The position numbers and the translations under genes are program-made. The notes under the pieces are model-generated. The model ran no database searches. It was not told where the DNA came from and was given only the letters and a program-made list of their open reading frames with translations. From a bacterium (GTDB taxonomy: Bacteria > UBA8248), in contig JAJDYR010000039.1 of the NCBI GenBank assembly GCA_022825065.1, positions 62,001 to 126,000 on the forward strand: a DNA stretch of 64,000 bases. Reading direction: 5' to 3'. Positions 34,648 to 45,782 of this stretch are shown piece by piece; position 1 is the stretch's first letter, and each line of letters starts with the position of its first letter.

Positions 34648-35816
34648 AAACGGCGAAGCCCACCAGGAAAACGCTCTCGAACCGGGCGGTCGGGAAGCTT
34701 GTGGTTCATAAGGATACGGTATTCTGGGACCGGGACCTCACAGGCTTCGGCGTCAGGGTCTATCCGACCGGCTCAAAGGTCTACGTCGCCCAGGCGCGGG
34801 GGCCGGGAGGACCCAGGCGGGTGGCGGTGGGCCGCCACGGCGTGATCGGTGCCGAGCAGGCGCGCCAAAGGGCGGCGCTCATCATCGCCCGTATCAAGGC
34901 GGGCGAGGAAGCGATCCCGAAGCGGCTGAAGCCCGCGGGCGGGCCCAGGGTGGCGGCGCTCGCCGAGCGGTATCTCACCGAATACATATCGGTGCGCTGC
35001 AAGCCGAGCACCGTCGCGAAGACCAGGGCGGTCGTGCGGAAGCACATCGTGCCCGCTTTGGGCGAGTTGCCGATCATGGCGCTGGAGCGGGCGCAGGTGG
35101 CGGAACTGCACCAGGGCCTTTGCGAGACGCCTGCCGTTGCGAACATGGTCGTCCGGATCCTCCATGCGATGTACAGGCTGGCCGAGAGCTGGGGGCTGGC
35201 GCCCGAGGGGCGCAACCCCTGCCGCCTGATCGTGAAATACCCCGAACGCAAGAGGGAGCGGTTCCTGACGGACGAGGAGTTCACGCGCCTGGGGTCCGTT
35301 CTGGAAGAAATGGAGAGTCAGGGCGGGGCGTCTGCGTCCGCTCTGGCCGCCATACGCCTGTTGATGCTGACCGGGTGCCGGAAGTCCGAAATACTCACTC
35401 TCCGCTGGGAGGACGTGGCGCTGGACGAGGGTGAGCTGAGGCTGCCGGATTCCAAGACGGGCGCGCGGGTCGTCCCGCTTCCGCCGCAGGCGGTCGCGCT
35501 CCTGGCGGCCCTCCCCCGGGTGGAGGGGAATCCCTGGGTCATTTCCGGCAGGAAGCCGGGCGCGCGCCTGAGCAGCCTCGATCACGTCTGGCGGCCCGTC
35601 CGCGCGCGGGCGGGTCTCGGTGACGTGCGGCTCCACGACCTTCGCCATTCCTACGCTTCGAGAGCGCTCGCGCTGGGAGAAGGACTCCCCGTCATCGCGA
35701 AGCTCCTCGGCCACGCCCACGTGCAGACCACGGCGCGTTACGCGCACCTGGCGCGCAATTCCGCGCACGAGGCGGCGGAGCGGGTTGCGGGGAGTATCGC
35801 GGAAGATATATTCTGA
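34644..35816 (+). CDS. Tyrosine recombinase/integrase, second of tandem pair
   Basis: 390 aa starting at a GTG that overlaps the upstream stop (GTGA), so translation is coupled. Same domain order as its neighbour: arm-binding (VFWDRDLTGFGVRVYPTGSK), core-binding, catalytic. Complete active site R246, K271, H331, R334, H357, Y366. The frame continues far upstream as an open shadow inside the first integrase, but the family start is at the GTG. Both active sites intact implies a functional hetero- or alternate-recombinase pair rather than decay. Arm 2 of the inverted duplication starts about 410 bp downstream. Confidence 0.93.
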   Translation: MKTAKPTRKTLSNRAVGKLVVHKDTVFWDRDLTGFGVRVYPTGSKVYVAQARGPGGPRRVAVGRHGVIGAEQARQRAALIIARIKAGEEAIPKRLKPAGGPRVAALAERYLTEYISVRCKPSTVAKTRAVVRKHIVPALGELPIMALERAQVAELHQGLCETPAVANMVVRILHAMYRLAESWGLAPEGRNPCRLIVKYPERKRERFLTDEEFTRLGSVLEEMESQGGASASALAAIRLLMLTGCRKSEILTLRWEDVALDEGELRLPDSKTGARVVPLPPQAVALLAALPRVEGNPWVISGRKPGARLSSLDHVWRPVRARAGLGDVRLHDLRHSYASRALALGEGLPVIAKLLGHAHVQTTARYAHLARNSAHEAAERVAGSIAEDIF

Positions 35817-35877
35817 GAAAGTCGGTTGCCGGATTTCCGGCGATGCGCGGCGGCGGGTTCCGGCTGTTCTCCGCCGG

Positions 35878-35913
35878 GAAAAGCCACTTCTTTTTTCTAC
35901 GATCAGGGAATAA
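35878..35913 (+). pseudogene. Remnant resembling the 3' end of the FG-GAP gene
   Basis: GAAAAGCC ... TTCTAC, GATCAGGGAATA aligns with 30428-30463, the last codons and stop of the FG-GAP protein gene (KSRLFFYRIRE), with small indels. It could be a leftover from duplication or a second attachment site created when an element integrated at that 3' end. The match is short, so confidence is limited. Confidence 0.4.
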
Positions 35914-35978
35914 GATTTCTCGGACGGCCCGAATCACAGGCCGGATGAACGGATACAGGCCGGTTTTTCAGGGGGCGG

Positions 35979-36002
35979 AAGGCGTATTTTGGACGCCTTT
36001 TC
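35979..36002 (+). terminator. Terminator after the integrase pair
   Basis: AAGGCGT, 7-nt loop ATTTTGG, ACGCCTT and a short T-run. Confidence 0.65.
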
Positions 36003-36201
36003 GCCCGGTGAGCGAAAAATTTTTTCTCGGGATGCAAAGGCCTGGGCAGGGCGATAGATTTCACGTCGTTTTTTTATGGCGCGAAATTTTTCGTAAAGGC
36101 TTGATTTCAGGATTGTTAAACCTTTAGTCCCATTCCGGAAGACAGGGGAAGATTCGAATTGTGAGGAAATGATTTTTTTGGATTTCCCTTGGGATTGTTT
36201 G

Positions 36202-36230
36202 TTGACAAAGAGGATCATCTTTTCTATTCT
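36202..36230 (+). promoter_or_regulatory. Promoter of porin copy 2
   Basis: Consensus TTGACA (36202-36207), 17-bp spacer, TATTCT (36225-36230). Predicted 5' leader about 255 nt. Porin copy 1 keeps the TATTCT and following bases (TATTCTTTG) but its -35 region differs, with no TTGACA. Confidence 0.7.
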
Positions 36231-36492
36231 TTGGGAAATGGGGAATGAAATGACGGTTTTCTTCAATGGGAAAGTATTCAAGCGACAAATATCGGTTCGC
36301 TCGATAGGACCTTGTCGACGTGCGGGGCAGCATTGAGGAGAGGGGGTGATGCGAGAGCGAGAAGCCCTGTTGCAGACGACGAAGCACGGATGCAGAAACA
36401 ATTGACAAATCCAAGACATAGAACATCGACATAGAACATGTGAAGGAAGACGGCAACATTTTTTTGTGAAACCTCGATGAGGAGAAATACAC

Positions 36493-37725
36493 ATGAGGAA
36501 ACTTCTGTTAGCACTATTTGCGCTGGCGCTCGTAGTGACGTTTGTAGCGCCCTCGTACGCGGCCGACTTCAAGTACTCCGGCTTCTACCGGGTGCGTGGT
36601 TCCAGCGAAAACGTCAATGCGGACGGGGACGATGACGCAGACGACAAGAGAAATTACCTGGACGCGCTCATTCGCCCGCGCTTCACGGCGAAAAGCGGCG
36701 CCGTAACGGCCGTATACGAGCTCGACTTCGCGCCGGGCGCGAACGACGGCTTCGCAGTCGGCGCCGGTCGGCAGACCGTGGGTACGAACCGCTGGGTGCT
36801 CGATTTCGCAGTCCCGGGCAGCGCGCTCCGCATCCGCATGGGCCGGACGGACTACGTCTCGCCGGACAAGGAAATCTACGACAGCGGCGGCCGGCATCGT
36901 GAGCCGGGTATTGCCATCTACGGCAAGCTCAGCAAGAATCTCTCACTCAGCGCGTTCATGACCAGCACGAATGAAGACCCTTCCCCGGCCAATGACGACA
37001 GGAAGGATTACTACGTCGGCGTGGGCATCAAGGTGAATCCGACTCTCACGGTTACGCCGTGGGTGGCCAACTCCAGAAACGCGGCGGAAGGCGGCTATGA
37101 CTACAGCTTCCTCGGCCTCCACGCCAAGACCAAGGTGGGCATCCTGAACGTGAACGGTTCCATCGTCATCCAGGAAGGTGACCTCTCGAGCGGCGATGAG
37201 CTCTCGGGCTGGGCCGTTCTGGTGAGGACTTCCACGAGCCTCGGCAAACTGAAGCTGAGCGGCAACCTCACGATGCTCTCCGGCAACGACGGCACCAAGG
37301 CCGGCGAAGACGGCCGCTTCAGGACGCCTCAGGAAGGCGGTTCCGGTTGGTTCTTCGGCGGCCACATCATGACTTCGCGCCGCTGGACGACTCTGGGCAA
37401 CGGAATCAGAAGCGTGCACCTGGGCGCCCTGAACGGCGCGACGGTGATCGAGGGATTGGCCGACTTCAAGGTCAGCAAGACCCTGACGCTGGGCGGCGGC
37501 GTATCCCTCTACAACGCAGCCGAACCTTCCCTCGCGGCGGACACGATGGACGCGAAGGAATTCGGCACAGAGCTCAACGCCGGCTTCAAGTGGAAGATCC
37601 ACTCGAACCTCGAGCTTCGCGGTGTGGGCGCCGTTATGTTGCGCGGCGACTATGGCAGAGGCGTGGACGAGGGTGAGATCGACGACGGCTGGGCGGTCGG
37701 CTGGACGCTGCGCCACATCTTCTAG
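36493..37725 (+). CDS. Outer-membrane porin-like beta-barrel protein, copy 2
   Basis: 410 aa, signal peptide MRKLLLALFALALVVTFVAPSYAA, mature start DFKYSGFYRVRG, end WTLRHIF. Paralogue of the 423-aa protein on the other strand: long identical blocks such as LGLHAKTKVGILNVNGSIVI and FKVSKTLTL, with differences concentrated in loops (for example NADGDDDADDKRN and a shorter FAPGANDGFAVGAG loop). That pattern, constant strands and variable loops, is what surface-exposed porins show under immune, phage or ligand selection. Ribosome site ATGAGGAGAAATACAC, identical to copy 1. Strong promoter and terminator. Confidence 0.85.
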   Translation: MRKLLLALFALALVVTFVAPSYAADFKYSGFYRVRGSSENVNADGDDDADDKRNYLDALIRPRFTAKSGAVTAVYELDFAPGANDGFAVGAGRQTVGTNRWVLDFAVPGSALRIRMGRTDYVSPDKEIYDSGGRHREPGIAIYGKLSKNLSLSAFMTSTNEDPSPANDDRKDYYVGVGIKVNPTLTVTPWVANSRNAAEGGYDYSFLGLHAKTKVGILNVNGSIVIQEGDLSSGDELSGWAVLVRTSTSLGKLKLSGNLTMLSGNDGTKAGEDGRFRTPQEGGSGWFFGGHIMTSRRWTTLGNGIRSVHLGALNGATVIEGLADFKVSKTLTLGGGVSLYNAAEPSLAADTMDAKEFGTELNAGFKWKIHSNLELRGVGAVMLRGDYGRGVDEGEIDDGWAVGWTLRHIF

Positions 37726-37766
37726 CAGTATGAAGGACGCTCGCGTCCTCATCTGACGCGACGACG

Positions 37767-37797
37767 ACCGGGGGGCTTCGGCCCCCCGGTTTTTTTG
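37767..37797 (+). terminator. Terminator of porin copy 2
   Basis: ACCGGGGGGCTT / CGGCCCCCCGGT then TTTTTTT. Confidence 0.93.
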
Positions 37798-38109
37798 TGC
37801 GTGGAGAATGCAACGAAACGCGGGAACAGAGCCTCCTCGCGTTGTCCGTCCTCCGACCCGTAGGGGACAGGCCTCCGTGCCTGTCCTGTTGGAGGCCTTC
37901 GTTCCGATGAAGACGAAGGACAACCACGGAGGGCAGGACGACCCATAAGGGTCGTCCCTGTGGGCTCATGCCCGGAATGAAAAGGCCCCCCACGGGTGAT
38001 CCGTGAAGGGCCTTGAAATACATGCCCGCCTACGGGCGTAGCGGATAACGGCGAAAAATCTACATGTGCAAGTATGGAGCGTCAATAGCGGAGGTATCGC
38101 CCCGTTTAT
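37798..38109. other. Gap with GGGACAGGC repeats
   Basis: Repeat family at 37861-37945 (GGGGACAGGCCTCCGTGCCT, then GGAGGCC and GTTGTCC inversions) plus the terminator of the DUF1640 gene. No gene. Confidence 0.6.
37978..38015 (-). terminator. Terminator of the DUF1640 gene
   Basis: Minus strand: AAGGCCC ... CACGGATCACCCGTG ... GGGGCCTT then TTC. A two-tier stem about 95 bp after the stop. Confidence 0.6.
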
Positions 38110-38433
38110 TTACGGGAGCAGCTTGACGAGGGAGACGGTCGCCCCGATGACCGCCAGGGAGGTGGTCAACACCATGCGGTACATGCTCGCGCGCAACTCG
38201 GCGATGTCGGCCTTGAGTTCGGCGCGCAGTTCGCCCATGTCGGCCTTGAATTCGGCGCGCAGTTCGCCCATGTCCGCCTTGAGTTCGGCGCGCAGTTCGC
38301 TCATGTCGGCCTTCGTGGCCACGTTGTCCGAGACGGCGTCTCTCACCGTGGCCACGACGGCTTCCGCCTGGGTTTCCTCGAACCCCGACGCCTTGAGCAG
38401 TTTCGTCGCCTTGAGCGTGTCGAACGCGGGCAT
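38110..38433 (-). CDS. Small DUF1640/CCDC90-like coiled-coil membrane protein
   Basis: 107 aa. N-terminal region MPAFDTLKATKLLKASGFEE...AEAVVATVRDAV matches the DUF1640 head. The middle is four near-identical 11-residue repeats (KADMGELRAEL) forming a coiled coil. The C-terminus is a single membrane anchor (MVLTTSLAVIGATVSLVKLL). ATG 38433 is preferred for GGAGGAACGGCGG before it. The family includes mitochondrial MCUR1; bacterial members are of unknown role and frequently sit near phage or mobile genes. The protein repeat reflects a 33-bp DNA tandem repeat. Confidence 0.82.
   Translation of the reverse strand: MPAFDTLKATKLLKASGFEETQAEAVVATVRDAVSDNVATKADMSELRAELKADMGELRAEFKADMGELRAELKADIAELRASMYRMVLTTSLAVIGATVSLVKLLP
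38188..38316. repeat. 33-bp tandem repeat inside the coiled-coil gene
   Basis: About four units of GGCGCGCAGTTCGCCCATG plus 14 more bases, encoding the 11-residue repeats. In-frame expansion or contraction would change coiled-coil length without a frameshift. Confidence 0.85.
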
Positions 38434-38655
38434 CCGCCGTTCCTCCGGTTCAGAGCGATCCATTATCGGCCGGGCGTCCCGCGCGCGCAAGGGAGCACGA
38501 CGGCGCTCGTCCGTCCTCTCCGCGCGGAGCACATATGCGTAGGTAACCCCGCTTTTCAGACGATATCGCTTGAGGGGTTTGGCGGGGGATGGTATATCCT
38601 TTGGGCGTAGCCGCATGTTCGTCCGCAACGACTCACTTCAGGGAAAGAGCGAAAA

Positions 38656-39795
38656 ATGAACAAGCATCACCTCATGGCTCCCGGTCCCACGCCGGTCCCC
38701 CACCGGGTGCTCGAAGCCATGGCGCGGCCCCTGATCCACCACCGTACGCGGGAGTTCGAGGCGCACTTCGAAGGAGCGCGGCGCGATCTGGAATGGCTCT
38801 TCCGGACGAGCGGCGACGTCATCACCCTCGCCGCTTCGGGGACGGGCGGCATGGAGGCGGCGGTGGCGAACCTGCTCTCTCCGGGAGATACCGCGCTCGT
38901 CATCGAGGGCGGCAAGTTCGGCGAACGCTGGACGGAGCTTTGCGCGGCATACGGGGTCGAGGCGGACGTCCTGGAAGTGGAATGGGGCCGCTCGGTCGAC
39001 TTGAGCGCCCTGGAGGCGCGCCTGGGACGCGGAGGGCGCAAGGCCCTGCTGATGCAGGCGAGCGAGACCTCCACCGGCGCCAAGCACGACGTGCGGGCCG
39101 TCGCGAGGCTCGTCCGCGAGCGATCGCCCGAGACGCTCGTGGTGGTGGACGCCATTACGGCCCTGGGGGTGTACGAGCTCGAGACCGAGGAATGGGACCT
39201 CGACGTCGTGATCACGGGGAGCCAGAAGGCGCTCATGCTCCCGCCGGGGCTGGCTTTCGTCTGGCTGAGCGAGCGGGCCTGGCGCGCCGCGTCGGAATCG
39301 ACCTCGCCGCGATATTACTTCGACCTCGAGATCGAGCGGAAAAGCCAGATGAAGAACACCACCGCCTGGACGCCGGCGATTTCCCTGTTGGCGGGATTGG
39401 CTGTCGCGCTCGGCATGATGCGCGAGGAGGGGCTGGAGAACATCTTTGCGCGCCATGCGAGGCTTGCGCGGGCGACGGGGGCGGCGGCCGAGGCTCTGGG
39501 TCTCGCCATATTCCCCCGCGACTCGAGGAGCGAGGCCGTTACCGCCGTCTGCGTGCCCGAGGGAGTGGACGGAAAAGCGATCCCCCTGAGGATGCAGGAC
39601 GCGCACGGGGTGACCATCGCCGGTGGCCAGGACGCCTTGAGCGGCAGGATTTTCCGGATCGGGCACCTGGGGTACGTGGATTCCTCCGACGTGCTGGCGG
39701 CGGTCGGCGCGCTGGAATCGACCCTCGCCGATCTGGGCTATTCACTCCAGAGAGGATGCGGTCTCGCAGCGGCGCAGGAGGTATTCGACAAATGA
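38656..39795 (+). CDS. Class V aminotransferase (serine-pyruvate/alanine-glyoxylate type)
   Basis: 379-aa PLP enzyme. N-terminal LMAPGPTPVPHRVLEAM and SGTGGMEAAVANLLSPGD (61-78) bind phosphate and substrate. PLP lysine K191 lies in TGSQKAL; D165 (VVVDAITALG) contacts the pyridine. Overlaps serA by 4 bp. In archaea and many bacteria this aminotransferase type, paired with serA, transaminates phosphohydroxypyruvate or serine, so here it likely replaces SerC. An alternative is serine-glyoxylate or small-hydrogenase-subunit-like annotation. ATG 38656 follows GGGAAAGAGC. Confidence 0.88.
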   Translation: MNKHHLMAPGPTPVPHRVLEAMARPLIHHRTREFEAHFEGARRDLEWLFRTSGDVITLAASGTGGMEAAVANLLSPGDTALVIEGGKFGERWTELCAAYGVEADVLEVEWGRSVDLSALEARLGRGGRKALLMQASETSTGAKHDVRAVARLVRERSPETLVVVDAITALGVYELETEEWDLDVVITGSQKALMLPPGLAFVWLSERAWRAASESTSPRYYFDLEIERKSQMKNTTAWTPAISLLAGLAVALGMMREEGLENIFARHARLARATGAAAEALGLAIFPRDSRSEAVTAVCVPEGVDGKAIPLRMQDAHGVTIAGGQDALSGRIFRIGHLGYVDSSDVLAAVGALESTLADLGYSLQRGCGLAAAQEVFDK

Positions 39796-41392
39796 GCCAG
39801 ACGTTTCGCGTACTGATTTCTGAGCCGCTCTCGCCGAGGGCGCACGAGATACTCAAAGACCAGCAGGGCTTCGAAGTCCTCGACCGAACCTCCGCCTCGC
39901 GGGAAGAAGTACTCGAAGCCGTAAAAACCGCGGACGCGCTCATCGTGAGGAGCGGCACGCGGGTCGATGAAGAGCTTCTGGGTACAGGCGAGACGCTCAA
40001 GGTGGTCGCGCGCGCAGGCATCGGGGTGGACAACGTGGACCTGGAAGCCGCCAGCATGCGCGGCATCCTGGTGGTGAACGCGCCCGACGGCAACGTCATC
40101 ACCACGGCGGAGCACACCATCGCCATGATGTTCTCGCTGGCGCGCAAGATTCCATCGGCCGTCTCCTCCCTCAAGGGCGGGAAATGGGAGCGCAGCCGCT
40201 TCGTGGGCAGCGAGCTATCTTCTAAAACCCTGGGCGTGGTGGGGATGGGGCGCGTGGGATCGCAGGCGGCGACGTTCGCCCGCAGCCTGGGCATGAACGT
40301 GCTCGCCTACGACCCCTACATCTCCGCCGAGGTGCTCTCCCAGCGCGGGGTGAGTCCTGTGGACTTCGAGGAGTTGTTGGCCAAGTCCGACTACATCACC
40401 CTGCACGTGCCGAAGAACACCGAGACGGGGAACCTCATCGGGCCTGAGGAAATCGCCATGATGCGCGATGGAGTCCGCATCATCAACTGCGCGCGCGGGG
40501 GGCTGATAAACCAGGAGGCGCTGGCCGAGGCGCTCGACAGCGGAAAGGTCGGAGGCGTGGCGGTGGACGTGTACGAACAGGAGCCTCCCGACCCGAACGA
40601 CCCGCTCATCGGGCGCGACGACGTCGTCTGCACGCCGCATCTGGGCGCTTCGACCGCAGAAGCGCAGGAGAACGTGGCTGTCAGCGTAGCGAAACAGGTC
40701 GTGGCGTATCTGACCGAAGGCGTGGTGGGACACGCCGTGAACCTGCCCTCCCTGAGCCCCGAGATGCTCGAGCAAATCGGCCCCCACCTGGATCTGGCCG
40801 ATCGCCTGGGTGATTTTCTGGCCCAGCTCGCCGGCGGGGGATTGCAGACGCTCGAGGTCGTCTATGGCGGCTCGATCGACATACCCATGAAGGCGCTAGC
40901 CGCCGCCGCCATCAAGGGGATGCTGGGCCGGTTCCTGTCGAGCGTCCGCGTGAACATGGTGAACGGCCTCCTGCTCGCGAAAGAGCGCGGGATCGATGTG
41001 AGGACGACGACTCAGACGGAGAATCTCCTCTATACGGACCTGATCGAGCTTCGCGTGAAGACCGATTCGGGCGAGCGCTCCGTGGCGGGGACTTTTCTCC
41101 GCAAGAACGATCCCAGAATCGTTCGCATCGACGACTATTCGGTCGACGTGGCGCTCAGGGGCTATCTCCTCGTGTTCCGGAACGAAGACCGGCCCGGCAT
41201 GATCGGCAAGATGGGCACCCTGCTGGGGAACCACAACATCAATATCGCCGGCATGCAGTTGGGGAGAGTGTGGCAGCATGATATGGCCGTCGCCGTCCTG
41301 ATACTCGACGACCCGGTGCCCGAGCCCGTCATGGAAGAGGTTCGCGCCATTCCCCACGTCTATGACGCCTGCCTCGTCAGGTTGGGCTTTTC

Positions 41393-41396
<4 letters not shown>
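39792..41396 (+). CDS. serA: D-3-phosphoglycerate dehydrogenase
   Basis: 534 aa, the long form. Catalytic domain with nucleotide motif VGMGRVG (150-156), R235 (NCARGG), E264 and H283 (PHLGAS). It is followed by an ASB allosteric domain (about 310-455) and a C-terminal ACT domain (about 460-534, LLVFRNEDRPGMIGKMGTLLG) for serine feedback. First committed step of serine synthesis. The ATG overlaps the aminotransferase stop and its own stop overlaps hisZ, so serine and purine/histidine genes form one operon. An apparent longer frame upstream is a shadow of the aminotransferase. Confidence 0.97.
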
Positions 41397-44001
<2,605 letters not shown>

Positions 44002-44126
44002 TCCGGATTGTCTGAATCCCGACAACTTCGGTCCGGGTTCTGCTTTCCTGTGCTAGTATGATTTGTCGGGATTCGGAGTAACCGACCGAATCGCGCGCGT
44101 AGCCGCCGGGATTTTGATAGGGGAAA

Positions 44127-45026
44127 ATGATGGCCCCGGAAAACGTCTCCTTGAGCCTGGCTTTCGCGGCGGGGGTGCTCAGTTTCGCCTCCCCGTGCAT
44201 CCTGCCGCTGGTTCCCAGCTATCTTTCCTATCTGACGGGCTTGTCCTACGAGGAAATCAGAGAGAGCGGCGAGGCCGCCCGCGTAAGAAGCGTCATCCTG
44301 ATAAATTCCCTGTTCTTCGTGGCGGGGTTTTCTCTCGTCTTCGTCATCCTGGGCGCCAGCGTGTCCTATGCGGGAAATCTGCTCTTTCAGTACCAGGATC
44401 ACGTCAGGCTGCTGGGCGGCATCCTGATCACCATGTTCGGGCTCTATGTCGGCGACAGGGCCATTGATTTCAGGCTCCAGATGTTTTTCTCCGAAAAACC
44501 GATCGGCGCGAGCGGCGCTTTCGCCGCCCTGGTATTCCTGGCGGGGCTGGTGGGTCTGCAAAAAGGCTACCCCACGCTCGGTGGCGTGCTTACGGCCGTA
44601 GCCCTTTATGTGTTCCTGGCCGTTTTTCTGCCCGTGCTCTCCTCGGAGAACCGCTTCATGCTGAAGAGCAAGCCCGCCGGCTGGCTCGGCAGCATGCTGG
44701 TCGGGATCACCTTCGCCGCCGGCTGGACGCCCTGCGTCGGCCCGATTCTGGGCAGCATCCTGCTGTTCGCAGGCACGCAGCAAACGGCGGGCGAGGGCGT
44801 CGTTCTGCTGGCGAGCTATTCCGCGGGGCTGGGTATTCCGTTCCTGTTGAGTGGCCTGGGCGTGGGTTATTTCTTCCGGTTCTATCAATCGTTCCGGCGC
44901 TATTTCCGTGGAGTCGAAATCGCGAGCAGCGCGATGCTTCTTCTCGTGGGCGTTCTGCTGATCTCGAACTATCTGAACGCCATTTCTTCCTATCTCATCT
45001 TCTGGACGGGGTTTGCGGGCATCTAG
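44127..45026 (+). CDS. CcdA/DsbD-like thiol reductant transmembrane protein
   Basis: 299 aa, about eight hydrophobic segments. The paired membrane cysteines are present: C24 in FASPCILPLVP and C203 in TPCVGPILG, separated by 178 residues instead of about 100 in ordinary CcdA (about 230 aa). The insertion (about 128-183) contains one or two additional hydrophobic segments (AFAALVFLAGLVGL, AVALYVFLAVFLPVL). It moves electrons from cytoplasmic thioredoxin to periplasmic cytochrome-c or Dsb thiols. Converges on the acylphosphatase gene with a 3-bp gap. Confidence 0.83.
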   Translation: MMAPENVSLSLAFAAGVLSFASPCILPLVPSYLSYLTGLSYEEIRESGEAARVRSVILINSLFFVAGFSLVFVILGASVSYAGNLLFQYQDHVRLLGGILITMFGLYVGDRAIDFRLQMFFSEKPIGASGAFAALVFLAGLVGLQKGYPTLGGVLTAVALYVFLAVFLPVLSSENRFMLKSKPAGWLGSMLVGITFAAGWTPCVGPILGSILLFAGTQQTAGEGVVLLASYSAGLGIPFLLSGLGVGYFFRFYQSFRRYFRGVEIASSAMLLLVGVLLISNYLNAISSYLIFWTGFAGI

Positions 45027-45029
45027 CGT

Positions 45030-45311
45030 TTAGCGCACCTCGAACGATGCAGGCTCCCCGCAAGGCGTCATCTGCTCCTCGAAAACGTCATGGACTCTCG
45101 CCAGCGGCGGTCCCTCCCGGCACCAAACCTTGAGGGCTTCGAGCGCGGGACCCTCGCCTTCGGCGACCAGTTCCACGCTTCCGTCGCCCAGGTTTCTCGC
45201 CCATCCGGTGAGACCGAGTTCGCGGGCGACCTCCTGCGCGCTGCCCCGGTACCATACGCCCTGAACGCGGCCCCGGATGATGAGGCGAATCCGCCGCGTC
45301 TCCTCTTTCAT
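45030..45311 (-). CDS. acyP: Acylphosphatase
   Basis: 93 aa, standard length. GRVQGVWYRGSAQEVARELG contains the phosphate-binding loop with catalytic Arg, and GWARNLGDGSVELVAEG holds the catalytic Asn. Hydrolyses acyl phosphates. ATG 45311 gives a normal length; a TTG 12 codons upstream is possible but has no better ribosome site. Confidence 0.9.
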   Translation of the reverse strand: MKEETRRIRLIIRGRVQGVWYRGSAQEVARELGLTGWARNLGDGSVELVAEGEGPALEALKVWCREGPPLARVHDVFEEQMTPCGEPASFEVR

Positions 45312-45782
45312 AATGAGTTGGCGATCATCCGGCTTGTGCGCGGGCAACGGGCTGCGCGCGGATGATTCCGTTGGCGGGGAGCAACTCGGCGCGGGGGTCC
45401 GGGGAATTCAAGAGGGCCTCCTGATTCGCGTCTAAAGAGGGTTGTTGAAAAAGTCCTGTCCGACCATCGAGATTGTTCGCCGTAGGGACAGGCCTCCGTG
45501 CCTGTCCTGCTCTTCGTGGTTATCCCTGGTCAGGACTGGCACGGTGGCCTGTCCCTACGGGGCGGTGCCTCCCCGGTCGGTTCGATTGCCCCCTCATTTG
45601 TTGAAAGGCAACCCCCCCTACCCCCCCTTGTCAGGGGGGCAAGAAAAAGCAAAACCCCCTCAGCCCGGCGGGGGCGAATCGCCTTTTTATACCCCCCTGA
45701 CAAGGGGGGGTAGGGGGGGTTGCCTTTGTCCCCTGACAAGAGGGGCTTTATCAGCCCCTAAAGGCGGGGTGTTCGCCAAACC
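45312..45782. other. Gap holding two repeat families
   Basis: GGGACAGGC family at 45483-45565, a TTGTTGAAAAAG motif at about 45440 and the long inverted-repeat copy D (45608-45723). No gene. Confidence 0.7.
45608..45723. repeat. Long inverted-repeat element, copy D
   Basis: Nearly identical to copy E at 54307 (core AAAACCCCCTCAGCCCGGCG), indicating recent spread or gene conversion. Confidence 0.9.

Larger units (their letters stand above)
35817..36201. other. AT-richer gap after the integrases
   Basis: No gene. Contains the FG-GAP 3'-end-like remnant (35878-35913), the integrase terminator (35979-36002), two A/T-rich hairpins (about 36008-36030 and 36079-36098) and the approach to the porin-2 promoter. 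Composition is noticeably lower in GC than the coding regions. Confidence 0.6.
36225..37890 (+). repeat. Inverted-duplication arm 2 (porin unit, plus strand)
   Basis: Counterpart of 31478-33170. Similarity begins at the -10 hexamer, covers the leader, the whole gene and the terminator, and extends into GCAACGAAACGCGGG ... CTCCTCGCGTTGTCCGTCC and the GGGACAGGC repeat. Confidence 0.85.
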
